DNA from: JALCRY01 sp050946575
GTDB lineage: Bacteria > Bacillota > Clostridia > Peptostreptococcales > Anaerovoracaceae
Reading direction: 5' to 3'
Length of the DNA: 64,000 nt
NCBI GenBank assembly: GCA_050946575.1
Contig: JBMNVB010000005.1
Span: forward strand, 54,712 to 118,711
The position numbers and the translations under genes are program-made. Shown here piece after piece: positions 1 through 8,248 of this stretch (positions are counted from its first letter, which is position 1; each line of letters starts with the position of its first letter). The notes beneath the pieces are model-generated. The model worked only from the letters and a program-made list of their open reading frames with translations, was not told where the DNA came from and searched no databases.

Positions 1-443
1 GCATGACGCCGGAGGATTTCTCCCGCGTCGTCGACGTGAATCTGAACGGCAGCTTCAATTTCATGAAGGCCGCTTCGAAGGTCATGATGAAGCAGCGCTC
101 AGGGCGGATCATAAACATGGCGTCTGTCGCGGGCGTGAAGGGCAATCCGGGCCAGGTGAATTACGCCGCGTCGAAGGCCGGGGTCATCGGCATGACGCTT
201 TCGGCCGCGAAGGAACTCGGAAGACGCGGGATCACAGTGAACGCCATCGCGCCGGGGTTCATTGACACGGACATGACGGCGGTCCTGACGGACGAACAGA
301 AAAGCAATGCCGCGGCAAACATCGCGCTCGGGCGCGCCGGCAAACCGGATGACGTGGCCGGAGTGGCGCTGTTCCTTGCGAGCGACCTCGCGTCGTATGT
401 CACGGGACAGGTAATAGCTGTTGACGGCGGACTGATAATGTAA
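1..443 (+). CDS. fabG: 3-oxoacyl-ACP reductase FabG (5' end outside window)
   Basis: This is the C-terminal part of a short-chain dehydrogenase/reductase. The reading frame is already open at base 3, so the start lies upstream of the window. The visible 146 residues hold the SDR active site: Ser in NMASVAG, then the Tyr-x3-Lys pair in NYAASKAG. They also include the PGFIDTDM segment and the C-terminal ASYVTGQ..DGG signature typical of FabG. By family knowledge it reduces 3-oxoacyl-ACP with NADPH in cytosolic type II fatty acid synthesis. Three bases after its stop an upstream ATG opens in the fabF frame, and fabF itself follows 23 bp later, which supports a fab operon and the FabG call over a generic SDR. 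Confidence 0.93.
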   Translation, partial: MTPEDFSRVVDVNLNGSFNFMKAASKVMMKQRSGRIINMASVAGVKGNPGQVNYAASKAGVIGMTLSAAKELGRRGITVNAIAPGFIDTDMTAVLTDEQKSNAAANIALGRAGKPDDVAGVALFLASDLASYVTGQVIAVDGGLIM

Positions 444-466
444 CAATGAGGAGAAAGGATCGGGAA

Positions 467-1696
467 ATGAGAAGAGTAGTTGTGACGGGATTCGGCGATG
501 TGACACCTGTCGGGAACGACGCGGAGACATCGTGGAAGAATATCAAGAACGGCGTGAACGGCATCGACAGGATCACGCACTTCGACACGGAAGGACAGAA
601 ATGCGTGATGGGCGCCGAAGTGAAGGATTTCGAGTATCCGGACAGGCGCGCGGCGAGGCGGCTGGATCCGACGTCGCAGTTCGCGCTGACCGCCGCAGAG
701 GAAGCTCTTAAGATGAGCGGGATCGTGAGCGGGGAGAATGTGGACCCGCTCAGGTTCGGAGTATACGGCGGAGCCGGCATCGGCGGAGTGCAGACGCTCG
801 AGGGCCAGATACGCAAGGCTGAGAGCCGCGGCGATGTGAGACACGTCTCGGCATTGATGATCCCGATGACGATCGCGAACCTGATCGCCGGCAACATTGC
901 CATCAAGTTCAAGGCGAAGGGCCCGTGCATCGGCGTCGTGACAGCGTGCGCCGCGGGCACGCAGGCGATCGGAGAGGCGTTCAGGAACATCAAGGACGGC
1001 TACACCGATGTCATATGCGCCGGAGGATCCGAAGCAGCATTCGCGCCGGCCTGCTTCGCCGGTTTCGGGACGATGAAGGCGACGACGCGGAAGGAAGACA
1101 GGGACCGCTGCTGCATCCCGTTCGACGCGGAGCGCGACGGGTTCGTCATGGGCGAAGGCGCGGGATTCGTAGTGCTGGAGGAGCTCGAACACGCGAAGGC
1201 GCGCGGAGCGAAGATCTACGCGGAGATCGCAGGCTACGGCTCTACGTGCGACGCGTATCACGTGACGATGCCGGAACCGGAGGGCGAAGGCGCGGCCAGC
1301 TGCATGAGACTCGCACTCGAAGAAGCGGGCATTGATGCGAAGGAAATCGATTACATCAATGCGCACGGCACGGGTACGCCGTATAACGACGAGTTCGAGA
1401 CTAAGGCCATAAAGATGGTGTTCGGAGAAGACACGAAGGTACCGGTCAGTTCGACGAAGAGCATGACGGGACATCTGCTTGGCGCGGCCGGGGCGATAGA
1501 GGCGATTTTCTGCATACAGGCGATCAGGGACGGGTTCATACCGGCGACTATAAACTACAAGGTGCCGGATCCGAAATGCGATCTCGACTATGTCCCGAAC
1601 GAAGGCAGGAATGCCGAGCTTTCGTGCGTTCTTTCGAACTCCTTCGGGTTCGGCGGACACAACGGAAGTATTGTCATCAAAGCGCCGTCGGTGTAA
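467..1696 (+). CDS. fabF: beta-ketoacyl-ACP synthase II (FabF)
   Basis: This 409-residue condensing enzyme has the full thiolase-fold triad: nucleophilic Cys near residue 161 (VTACAAGT), His in NAHGTGTP, and Lys/His in SSTKSMTGHLLG. It elongates acyl-ACP with malonyl-ACP. An in-frame ATG exists at 446, but I chose 467. The purine-rich GAGGAGAAAGG just upstream is a good ribosome binding site for 467, and the protein then begins MRRVVVTG as in other FabF. It is close to the usual FabF length of about 410. It follows fabG directly and precedes a coiled-coil protein and fabZ. Confidence 0.95.
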   Translation: MRRVVVTGFGDVTPVGNDAETSWKNIKNGVNGIDRITHFDTEGQKCVMGAEVKDFEYPDRRAARRLDPTSQFALTAAEEALKMSGIVSGENVDPLRFGVYGGAGIGGVQTLEGQIRKAESRGDVRHVSALMIPMTIANLIAGNIAIKFKAKGPCIGVVTACAAGTQAIGEAFRNIKDGYTDVICAGGSEAAFAPACFAGFGTMKATTRKEDRDRCCIPFDAERDGFVMGEGAGFVVLEELEHAKARGAKIYAEIAGYGSTCDAYHVTMPEPEGEGAASCMRLALEEAGIDAKEIDYINAHGTGTPYNDEFETKAIKMVFGEDTKVPVSSTKSMTGHLLGAAGAIEAIFCIQAIRDGFIPATINYKVPDPKCDLDYVPNEGRNAELSCVLSNSFGFGGHNGSIVIKAPSV

Positions 1697-1721
1697 AATA
1701 TACCTCACAGGAGGTGGCGGA

Positions 1722-2525
1722 ATGAGCAGATGGAATAAACGTGATGTCAGAGGCTGGGCGGACAGGGCTGCCGCTTCGGTCAATGACGATTTTGAAAGAA
1801 GACGGAGGCAGGCCATGAAGAGTTCTGCCGTTAAAAAAGCGAGAAAGCGCGCGGATAAGTTCATGGACGAAGCGGCTGACTTCAGAGACAGCGCGATAGA
1901 TTTCGCGGGTGAGACGCTCCAGGACGCGGCTGATTTCGCGGAGGATAAATTCGCGGACGCGGCGAAGGCCGCGGAGCCGTATATGACCAGGGCGAGGAAG
2001 CGCGCCAGGAACGCGGGGGACATTGCCGCCGAGCGAGCGAAATTCGCAGCGCAGAGGGCCCAGGAGATCAGCGAGGCTGCGGCCGTGAGGGCGCAGAACG
2101 CAGCGGAACGTGCGCAGGAGCTGAGTGACGCGGCGGCCGTAAGGGCTCAGAACGCGGCGGACCGCGCGAGAGAACTCAGGAAACGCGCCGAAGAGGCCCG
2201 TGAAGAGGCGGAAGACGTCGAAGTCATCGCCGTCGTCGAAGAAGAGGGCGAAAAGATGTCGCGCCGTGCGAAGAAGGCAGAAAAAAAGGCCCGCAGGGCT
2301 GCGCAGAAGAAATACGATAAAATGATGGATCGCACGGAAAAGAAGGAAGCCCGCCGGAATGAGAAGAAGGCAGGCAGGACTGAGACCAGCGATTCATATA
2401 CGGACGAAATGGAGCTGGTACCCGTGAAAAAGAAAAGGAAAACGCGCAAGGCGGGGTATGCGGTGCTTGCCGCGCTCATCGCGCCGATAGCGTTCATCCT
2501 GATGAAGGACAGAAAAGATTTTTAG
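1722..2525 (+). CDS. Ala/Lys/Arg-rich coiled-coil protein with C-terminal membrane anchor
   Basis: I do not recognise a named family for this 267-residue protein. Start 1722 follows GGAGGTGG closely. Residues about 10-210 are highly charged and alanine-rich, with no prolines or glycines over long stretches, so a long amphipathic helix or coiled coil is likely. A repeat near residues 100-165 recurs with a period of about 17-18 residues (AAERA..AAQRAQEIS, AAAVRAQNAAERAQELS, AAAVRAQNAADRARELR), much like LEA or apolipoprotein helices. The extreme C terminus is basic, then hydrophobic (GYAVLAALIAPIAFILM), then RKDF, which suggests a tail anchor facing the cytoplasm. It sits inside the fab cluster, 25 bp after fabF, and a small terminator follows it. 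A lipid- or membrane-associated role is only a guess. Confidence 0.75.
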   Translation: MSRWNKRDVRGWADRAAASVNDDFERRRRQAMKSSAVKKARKRADKFMDEAADFRDSAIDFAGETLQDAADFAEDKFADAAKAAEPYMTRARKRARNAGDIAAERAKFAAQRAQEISEAAAVRAQNAAERAQELSDAAAVRAQNAADRARELRKRAEEAREEAEDVEVIAVVEEEGEKMSRRAKKAEKKARRAAQKKYDKMMDRTEKKEARRNEKKAGRTETSDSYTDEMELVPVKKKRKTRKAGYAVLAALIAPIAFILMKDRKDF

Positions 2526-2550
2526 TAATCAGTTGTAACTGAATGAGAAG

Positions 2551-2577
2551 CAGGGCCTGCGAAACGGGCCCTGTTTT
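2551..2577 (+). terminator. short GC-rich hairpin with T4 tail
   Basis: A 7-bp perfect stem (CAGGGCC / GGCCCTG, 9-nt loop) is followed by TTTT. It lies between the coiled-coil gene and fabZ, only 10 bp before the fabZ start, so it may partly attenuate transcription into fabZ rather than end the operon. Confidence 0.55.
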
Positions 2578-2587
2578 CGGAGTGATC

Positions 2588-3022
2588 ATGAACAGAATTT
2601 TGGATAAAGAAGAGATAAAAAAGATACTTCCGCACCGGGAGCCGTTCCTCCTTATTGACGAAGTGACGGAGCTCGTGCCTGGGGAAAAGGTGACGGCCGT
2701 TAAGCATGTGTCGGAAGACGAATATTATTTTAAGGGGCATTTCCCGGGACATCCCGTGATGCCGGGCGTGCTTATAGTCGAATCGCTCGCGCAGGCCGGG
2801 GCGGTCGCCGCATTGTCGATACCGGGGAACGAGGGACGCATCGCGTTCTTCTCGGGAATAAACAATGCGAAATTCAGGCGGCAGGTAGTGCCGGGAGACG
2901 ATCTCAGGCTCGAAGTTGAACTCACACATTTAAGGTCGCGCGCCGGGAAGGGCAGCGCGAAGGCGTACGTCGGGGATGACCTCGCGTGCCAGTGTGATAT
3001 CTCATTCATGTTCGCCGACTGA
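2588..3022 (+). CDS. fabZ: 3-hydroxyacyl-ACP dehydratase FabZ
   Basis: This 144-residue hot-dog fold dehydratase has LPHREPFLLIDEV near the N terminus. The catalytic segment HFPGHPVMPGVLIVESLAQ carries the active His and, 14 residues on, the Glu. It dehydrates 3-hydroxyacyl-ACP to trans-2-enoyl-ACP. The frame is open from 2543, but the family N terminus (MNRILDKEEIKKILPHR) begins at 2588, which is preceded by CGGAG. It ends 10 bp before the MarR-FabK fusion gene, whose reductase half would use FabZ's product. Confidence 0.95.
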   Translation: MNRILDKEEIKKILPHREPFLLIDEVTELVPGEKVTAVKHVSEDEYYFKGHFPGHPVMPGVLIVESLAQAGAVAALSIPGNEGRIAFFSGINNAKFRRQVVPGDDLRLEVELTHLRSRAGKGSAKAYVGDDLACQCDISFMFAD

Positions 3023-3032
3023 CGGAGGAGTT

Positions 3033-4511
3033 ATGGAAACATCCGAACGCATCGACAAACTGCTTGTGAATATCTTCAATGTCGTCCTCAAAATGGAGGA
3101 GAAGGCATTGATGAGTTCGAGCACGCACGATCTTTCGCTGAACGAGATGCACACTCTCGCGGCGATCGGGAGCGAGCCGCTCAGCGGGCGCGGGGCGCGT
3201 CCGAAGACGATGACCCAGGTGGCGGCCATGCTGAAGATCAAGGTGAGTACGCTGACCACTTCCGTAAACCGCCTTGTCCGCAAGGGCTATGTCAGCAGGT
3301 CGCGCGCGCAGAGGGACGGCAGGATAGTGCTGCTCCGGCTCACGAAGGCCGGCCGCGACGCGGTGGAGGAGCACCGCGCATATCATAAGAAGTTCATCGC
3401 GGAGACGCTCGCGCTGCTCGATCCGCAGGAGCAGGAACTGCTCGCACGTTCGCTTGAGAGAATAAACGAATTCGTATCGATGCAGCAGACGCCGCCGATC
3501 CGTGACCCCGAAAGTTTCAGGGCGAAGCCGCTCAGGATAGGGAATGTTGTTGTGCCGGTGCCCGTGTTCCAGGGCGGGATGAGCATCGGAGTATCGCTCG
3601 GAGGCCTTGCCGGAGCGGTCGCGAAAGAAGGGGCCGCGGGATGCGTCGCGGCCGCCGAATGCGGATTCGCCGAAGAGGATTACGAAGAGAACAGGACCGA
3701 GGCGAATATCAGAGTGCTCGAGCGCGAGATAAAAAAGGCGAAGAAGATCTCGGCCACGGGGACGCCGGGGCCCGTGGCGGCGAATATTCCTTATACGACG
3801 GAAAAATACGCGGACTACGTGGACGCCGCCATCAATGCGGGCGCTGACATGATCGTTACCGGAGCCGGCGTACCGACATCTCTGCCCGGGATAGCCGAAG
3901 GAAGGAACGTAGCTCTCGTGCCCGTGATCTCATCACCGCGCGGCGCCCGGGTCATCATGAAGAACTGGAAGAAAAAATACGGGCGCATACCGGACGCCTT
4001 CATTTTCGAGGGCCCGTTTTCCGGAGGAACGCTCGGATACAGCGAGGAGAAGATAGATATCGCGCGCGAGGAATTCTACGCGAACATCGCGGAGACGAAG
4101 CAGGAGCTCGATGCCGCCGGCGGATGTCCTCTCATCGTGGGCGGCGGTATCAGGACGCTGCAGGACGCGCAGAAAGCTTACGCGTACGGCGCGGACGGCG
4201 TGCAGATAGGGACCAGATTCGTAACGACGGAGGAATGCGACGCGCCGGAGGGCTTCAGGAAGGCGTATCTCGACGCCGGCGAAGACGATGTGGCGCTGGT
4301 CGAAGGCGACGGCGGAAAGCCGTGCTGGGCCGTGAGGAACGCGTATGTGAGGAAACTCGAATCGGGCGGCGAACCGCTGCCGCTGACTGAAGCGGCCCTA
4401 ATAACCGCCGGAGGAGACCTCGAGAACGGGATCATCATGTGCGGACGCGACTGCTGGAAGAACGACCGCATCGAAAAAGTCGCGGATATAATCGCGGAGT
4501 TCACAGTGTGA
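3033..4511 (+). CDS. MarR-family regulator fused to FabK/nitronate-monooxygenase-like flavin reductase
   Basis: This is one uninterrupted 492-residue frame, starting at ATG 3033 after GGAGGAG. Residues about 1-145 are a MarR-type winged helix resembling FabT (LNEMHTLAAIG; recognition region LKIKVSTLTTSVNRLVRKGYV; wing RAQRDGRIVLLRLT). Residues about 165-492 are a TIM-barrel FMN enzyme of the FabK/NMO family (PVFQGGMSIGVSLGGLAGAV, VTGAGVP, LIVGGGIR, GADGVQIGTRFV). In Streptococcus FabT represses fab genes and FabK is the NADH enoyl-ACP reductase; here both roles may sit on one chain. The loop that reads AGGHxG in FabK reads SGGTLG, so the conserved His is Thr. Placement after fabZ supports the FAS role. 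Activity of the enzyme half is inference. Confidence 0.88.
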   Translation: METSERIDKLLVNIFNVVLKMEEKALMSSSTHDLSLNEMHTLAAIGSEPLSGRGARPKTMTQVAAMLKIKVSTLTTSVNRLVRKGYVSRSRAQRDGRIVLLRLTKAGRDAVEEHRAYHKKFIAETLALLDPQEQELLARSLERINEFVSMQQTPPIRDPESFRAKPLRIGNVVVPVPVFQGGMSIGVSLGGLAGAVAKEGAAGCVAAAECGFAEEDYEENRTEANIRVLEREIKKAKKISATGTPGPVAANIPYTTEKYADYVDAAINAGADMIVTGAGVPTSLPGIAEGRNVALVPVISSPRGARVIMKNWKKKYGRIPDAFIFEGPFSGGTLGYSEEKIDIAREEFYANIAETKQELDAAGGCPLIVGGGIRTLQDAQKAYAYGADGVQIGTRFVTTEECDAPEGFRKAYLDAGEDDVALVEGDGGKPCWAVRNAYVRKLESGGEPLPLTEAALITAGGDLENGIIMCGRDCWKNDRIEKVADIIAEFTV

Positions 4512-4523
4512 CCGCATTCATGT

Positions 4524-4552
4524 TCCATGGCCGGCGCACCCGGTGTATAATG
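4524..4552 (+). promoter_or_regulatory. candidate addB promoter
   Basis: A perfect TATAAT at 4547-4552 lies 17 bp downstream of a poor -35 (TTCCAT, 4524-4529). It would separate addB from the fab cluster. Confidence 0.4.
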
Positions 4553-4569
4553 TTCCTGAGGTGGAACGG

Positions 4570-7500
4570 ATGCTGAATATTTACTACGGTCGTGAAGACA
4601 CCGACCGCGACAGATTCATATATGAAAACATCAGCGGCAGGACGCTCGTGCTCGTACCTGATCAGTTTACACTGCAGGCGGAGCGGGACGCCCTGTTTTA
4701 TCTTGAGGCGAACGGGCTCCTGGACATCGAGATCATGAGCATGAACCGCCTGTTCACCCGCGTGCTGACGGAATGCGGAGGCGCGCGGCGCAGGATGATA
4801 AGCCACGAAGGCCGTCAGATGCTGCTCGCCAAAATACTGGCGAAGGACAAAGGAGATCTCGAAGTCTTCAGCCAGCTCACTGAGAACGCCGACTTCATCG
4901 CGATGGCGAACGACTTCATTTTCGAAGTGAAGCAGTTCGGATTCACGCCCGAGGAGCTCGGCAGGGTGAAGGACGGGCTCCCGGACGGACGCCTGCTGCG
5001 GCGCAAGCTGAGTGACATCGCGCGCGTATATGCGGATTACGAAGAAGCGATCGAGGGGAAATACGTCGACACCGAAGACCGCGTCAGCCTTGTCGCGGAA
5101 AAGATCCCGGAGTCGGAGCTCATAAAAGGCGCAGAGATCTGGATATACGGATTCGACTATCTGACCCCGAAAAATCTCGAGATCATCGGAGCGCTGCTCA
5201 GGTCGGCCGCCGGCGTGAATGTGGTGCTGACGTACAGCGAAGGCGGCGCGGACGACGACGTGTTCGGCATCGGGAAAATCATGACAGAAAAGCTGCATCA
5301 ATGCTCGGAGGACGCGGGGCAGGCGTGCCCGGCGCCCGTGAGGATCGACCCGGCTGAGTATCCGATAATGCGGAGAGCGCCGCTCGCGTTCATCGAGAAG
5401 AACCTGTTCGCGGTCCCCCCGGAGAAGATGCCGGTAAGAGCGGAAGAGACCGGCGACACTGCGGATGCGAAGGAGATAGAAGAGTGCGTCACGCTCGTAC
5501 AGGCAGCGAACATCCACGCGGAAATGGAGACTGCCGCGTGCGAGGTGACGGAGCTCATCCGCGACCGCGGTCTTAAACTGTCCGATATTGTCATAATATG
5601 CAATGACCTCGAGGTCCGCGGCAGGATCGCGAAGCGCGTGTTCTCGCAGTACGGCATACCGCTGTTCATGGACGAAACGCGCGACATCATGTCCAGTCCC
5701 GCAGTGAACTACGTATCGATGCTCCTGCGCGTGATCAGCCGCGGCTACAGGACCGATGACGTGACCGGCATGATGAAGAGCGGCCTCACCGAGCTGACGG
5801 ATGACGAGGCGGACTCGCTCGAAAATTACGCCCGCCGGTTCTCCGTCCGCGGCAGGAAAAGATGGGCGGAGCCGTTCACGAAGGGAATGGACGAAGACCT
5901 TGAAACACTGAACGCTCTGCGCGCGAAACTCATTGACCCGGTCGCGGAGTTCGACAGGCAGTTCACGGAATGCCGCACGGCGGCGGACCGCATAGACGTG
6001 CTTTATGACTATCTCGCCGACAATGCGAAGCTGCCTGAAAAACTGGAAAAGGTAATAAATGAACAGCGCGCTCTCGGCCGCATGGACGAGGCAAACGAGA
6101 CGGAGCAGCTGTGGAACGAGATCGTCACGATACTGGATCAGATGCATGAGATCCTCGGTGACACGCGCATCTCGAAGGAGAATTTCACGGAACTGTTCCT
6201 GACCGGAGTGCAGTCCACTCAGATCGGCGTGCTGCCGCCGACGCGCGACGTGCTGATGACGGGCACGATGCAGAGGTCGAGGACCGGACGGAAAAAGGCG
6301 GTGCTCGTCCTCGGAGCGAACGAGGATCTGCTGCCGAAGGCCGTTTCGGCCGGCGGCATCCTGAGCGAGGACGAAAAGATAGAACTCGCCGGCAGAGGCG
6401 TCGAGATATGCCGTCTCGACAGCCTTCGCGTGCGCGAGGAGGAGATCGCCATATACAGGCACATCTCCGGAGCGACGGAATACCTGTATGTCAGCTGCTC
6501 CGCGTCGGACGAGGACGGCCGCAAAGCCAGACCGTCCGCGATCTTCGACACGCTCAGGGAAATATTCCCGGGGATAACAGTGCGCGGCGACATAGTCAGC
6601 GGGGCATTGACGGATAAGGACACATCAATGCGTATCATCCAGTCGAGGGCCGGCACTCTCCCGCATCTCGCGGCGGCTGTCCGTGATGCTGCGGCGCGCG
6701 GCGGGGATCTGCCGGATGTCTGGAACGATACTCTGAACTGGTATCTTGAGAACGATCCCGAAAGCGCCGCGATGCTGCGGTCGGGTCTGATGTACAGGAA
6801 CGAGGTGTCCCGCGTTTCCAGGGAGCGCGCGGCGGAGCTGTATAAAAAGGCCGGGAAGGACGCCCTTTCGGTGAGCCCGTCACGGCTCGAAAAGTACGGC
6901 AAGTGCCCGTTCATGCATTTCGTGCAGTACGGGCTGAGGCCTGACAACCCCAGGAAGTACGAGTTCGGGAGCCCGGAAATGGGTGAAGTGTGCCACAGCG
7001 CATTGATGCGCCTCGCGAAAGAGCTCACGACGCCCGGCGTCGCGATCACGGATCCCGGGTCAGACTGGCTGAAAAAGTCCGATGATGAGATCGACAGCAT
7101 GGTGGATGAGATCGTCGGCAGCGATGCGGCGGAGTACAGGGAAGGTCTGCTTAAGGGTTCGAAGGCGGACGAATACAGGACGGAGCGGATGCGCAGGATG
7201 CTCCGCGGGACGGCGCGCAATATGGTAAGACAGGTAAGGCGCGGGCGCATCGAGCAGATGCTGTTCGAGGCGGAGTTCGGTCCGGGGAAGGAGCTTTCCG
7301 AAGTGAAACTCCCGGGTACGGACGTTTCGCTCCGCGGAAAGATCGACCGGCTGGACATAATGCCGTGCGACTATGCGAAGGTAATAGATTACAAGACCGG
7401 CGGCGACAGGTATGACCGGTCGATGATAGAGGCCGGAGTGCAGCTCCAGCTGATGATCTACATGCTCGCGGCCAGGGCTTCGGACCTCCGCCCGGCGGCT

Positions 7501-8040
7501 GCGTTCTATTTCCATGTCGCGGAACCGGATGCTGACGCGAAGGAAGTGAATGATCCGGTGACGGAAGACGGAGAGCCGTCACAGAAACTGCGCGAAAAAA
7601 TTTCCGCGGATGTCACGAAGACGTATCAGATGGACGGCATTGTCATGAACGAGCCGGGGGTAGTTGATTCCATCGACTTTGTCGATGACGATGAAAACGT
7701 TGTCGTGGGGACCGGCAGGGAAACGGCCGGAGGCGTGCAGGACGAGACTGATCCCGACGACACAGGGACGAAGGGAACGGACGCGCTTTCGGGCACCGTG
7801 TTCAAAGTTACCAGATGGAACGCGGATAAATATATGAGCGAGACGGAATTCAATGATTTCCTGGACCGGTTCGGGGAGATGATCGGGAAGATGTGCGCCG
7901 AGCTTGAAGACGGCGATATAAAGATAGAGCCGAAGGTAAAGGGCAGGGAAAGAGTGTCATGCATGTACTGCGAATTCCGGGGGATCTGCAAATACGATGA
8001 AGAGGTGCCCGGATTCTCCAGCAGGAGGATAAAAAAATAG
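4570..8040 (+). CDS. addB: ATP-dependent helicase/nuclease subunit B (AddB)
   Basis: This 1156-residue protein matches AddB: N-terminal helicase-like region (MLNIYYGRE; LVPDQFTLQAERDAL; IDIEIMSMNRLFTRVL-like), central helicase fold, and C-terminal RecB-type nuclease. The nuclease shows LRGKIDRLD..VIDYKTG catalytic Asp/Asp/Lys residues. The iron-sulfur cysteines appear as Cys in KYGKCPFMHF and then C-x2-C-x5-C in CMYCEFRGIC. With AddA it processes double-strand breaks for RecA. The Walker A motif at the N terminus is degenerate (GREDTDRD, no GKS/T), as in RexB-type subunits. Start 4570 follows GAGGTGG. No addA lies downstream, which is unusual because the two are normally adjacent; a strong terminator and a tRNA follow instead. 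Confidence 0.9.
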   Translation: MLNIYYGREDTDRDRFIYENISGRTLVLVPDQFTLQAERDALFYLEANGLLDIEIMSMNRLFTRVLTECGGARRRMISHEGRQMLLAKILAKDKGDLEVFSQLTENADFIAMANDFIFEVKQFGFTPEELGRVKDGLPDGRLLRRKLSDIARVYADYEEAIEGKYVDTEDRVSLVAEKIPESELIKGAEIWIYGFDYLTPKNLEIIGALLRSAAGVNVVLTYSEGGADDDVFGIGKIMTEKLHQCSEDAGQACPAPVRIDPAEYPIMRRAPLAFIEKNLFAVPPEKMPVRAEETGDTADAKEIEECVTLVQAANIHAEMETAACEVTELIRDRGLKLSDIVIICNDLEVRGRIAKRVFSQYGIPLFMDETRDIMSSPAVNYVSMLLRVISRGYRTDDVTGMMKSGLTELTDDEADSLENYARRFSVRGRKRWAEPFTKGMDEDLETLNALRAKLIDPVAEFDRQFTECRTAADRIDVLYDYLADNAKLPEKLEKVINEQRALGRMDEANETEQLWNEIVTILDQMHEILGDTRISKENFTELFLTGVQSTQIGVLPPTRDVLMTGTMQRSRTGRKKAVLVLGANEDLLPKAVSAGGILSEDEKIELAGRGVEICRLDSLRVREEEIAIYRHISGATEYLYVSCSASDEDGRKARPSAIFDTLREIFPGITVRGDIVSGALTDKDTSMRIIQSRAGTLPHLAAAVRDAAARGGDLPDVWNDTLNWYLENDPESAAMLRSGLMYRNEVSRVSRERAAELYKKAGKDALSVSPSRLEKYGKCPFMHFVQYGLRPDNPRKYEFGSPEMGEVCHSALMRLAKELTTPGVAITDPGSDWLKKSDDEIDSMVDEIVGSDAAEYREGLLKGSKADEYRTERMRRMLRGTARNMVRQVRRGRIEQMLFEAEFGPGKELSEVKLPGTDVSLRGKIDRLDIMPCDYAKVIDYKTGGDRYDRSMIEAGVQLQLMIYMLAARASDLRPAAAFYFHVAEPDADAKEVNDPVTEDGEPSQKLREKISADVTKTYQMDGIVMNEPGVVDSIDFVDDDENVVVGTGRETAGGVQDETDPDDTGTKGTDALSGTVFKVTRWNADKYMSETEFNDFLDRFGEMIGKMCAELEDGDIKIEPKVKGRERVSCMYCEFRGICKYDEEVPGFSSRRIKK

Positions 8041-8048
8041 GTACGCAG

Positions 8049-8080
8049 GGCGGGAGCGGGATATTTCGCTTCCGCCTTTT
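8049..8080 (+). terminator. addB intrinsic terminator
   Basis: A 10-bp stem (GGCGGGAGCG / CGCTTCCGCC, one G-T pair) with an 8-nt loop is followed by TTTT, just after the addB stop. Confidence 0.8.
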
Positions 8081-8086
8081 CGGAAT

Positions 8087-8125
8087 AAAAAAAGGACTGC
8101 TGCCTGAAAGATACGGCAGCAGCCC
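8087..8125 (-). terminator. tRNA-Thr terminator
   Basis: An 11-bp stem with one mismatch (8094-8104 with 8115-8125) is followed, on the minus strand, by seven T residues. It begins only 5 nt after the tRNA 3' end. Confidence 0.85.
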
Positions 8126-8129
8126 TTTC

Positions 8130-8205
8130 TGGAGCTACTGGCCAGAATCGAACTGGCTACCTGCACGTTACGAATGTGCTGCTCTACCGATTGAGCTACA
8201 GTAGC
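8130..8205 (-). tRNA. tRNA-Thr (anticodon CGT)
   Basis: Read on the minus strand this is a 76-nt cloverleaf. The acceptor arm is GCTACTG/CAGTAGC, with discriminator T and an encoded CCA. The D arm is GCTC..GAGC, the anticodon loop TTCGTAA gives CGT, and the T arm is GCCAG-TTCGATT-CTGGC. The anticodon stem has an A-C mismatch at its loop end. Threonine identity follows from the anticodon. Confidence 0.95.
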
Positions 8206-8219
8206 AAAGGTACTTTGTT

Positions 8220-8248
8220 ATTATACTTATTCGCTTGATTCAAGTCAA
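8220..8248 (-). promoter_or_regulatory. tRNA-Thr promoter
   Basis: On the minus strand TTGACT, a 17-bp spacer and a perfect TATAAT lie just upstream of the tRNA. The -35 overlaps the end of larE, so the tRNA is transcribed independently of mnmA-larE. Confidence 0.85.

Noticed and set aside
161..2023. Long open frame on the minus strand opposite fabG/fabF and the coiled-coil gene (also 4501-6462, 15564-17171, 27116-29056 and 30219-32081, all minus)
   Set aside because: These are mirror frames of well-supported genes, created by GC-biased third codon positions. They are rich in Arg/His/Leu, show no family motifs and lack ribosome binding sites.
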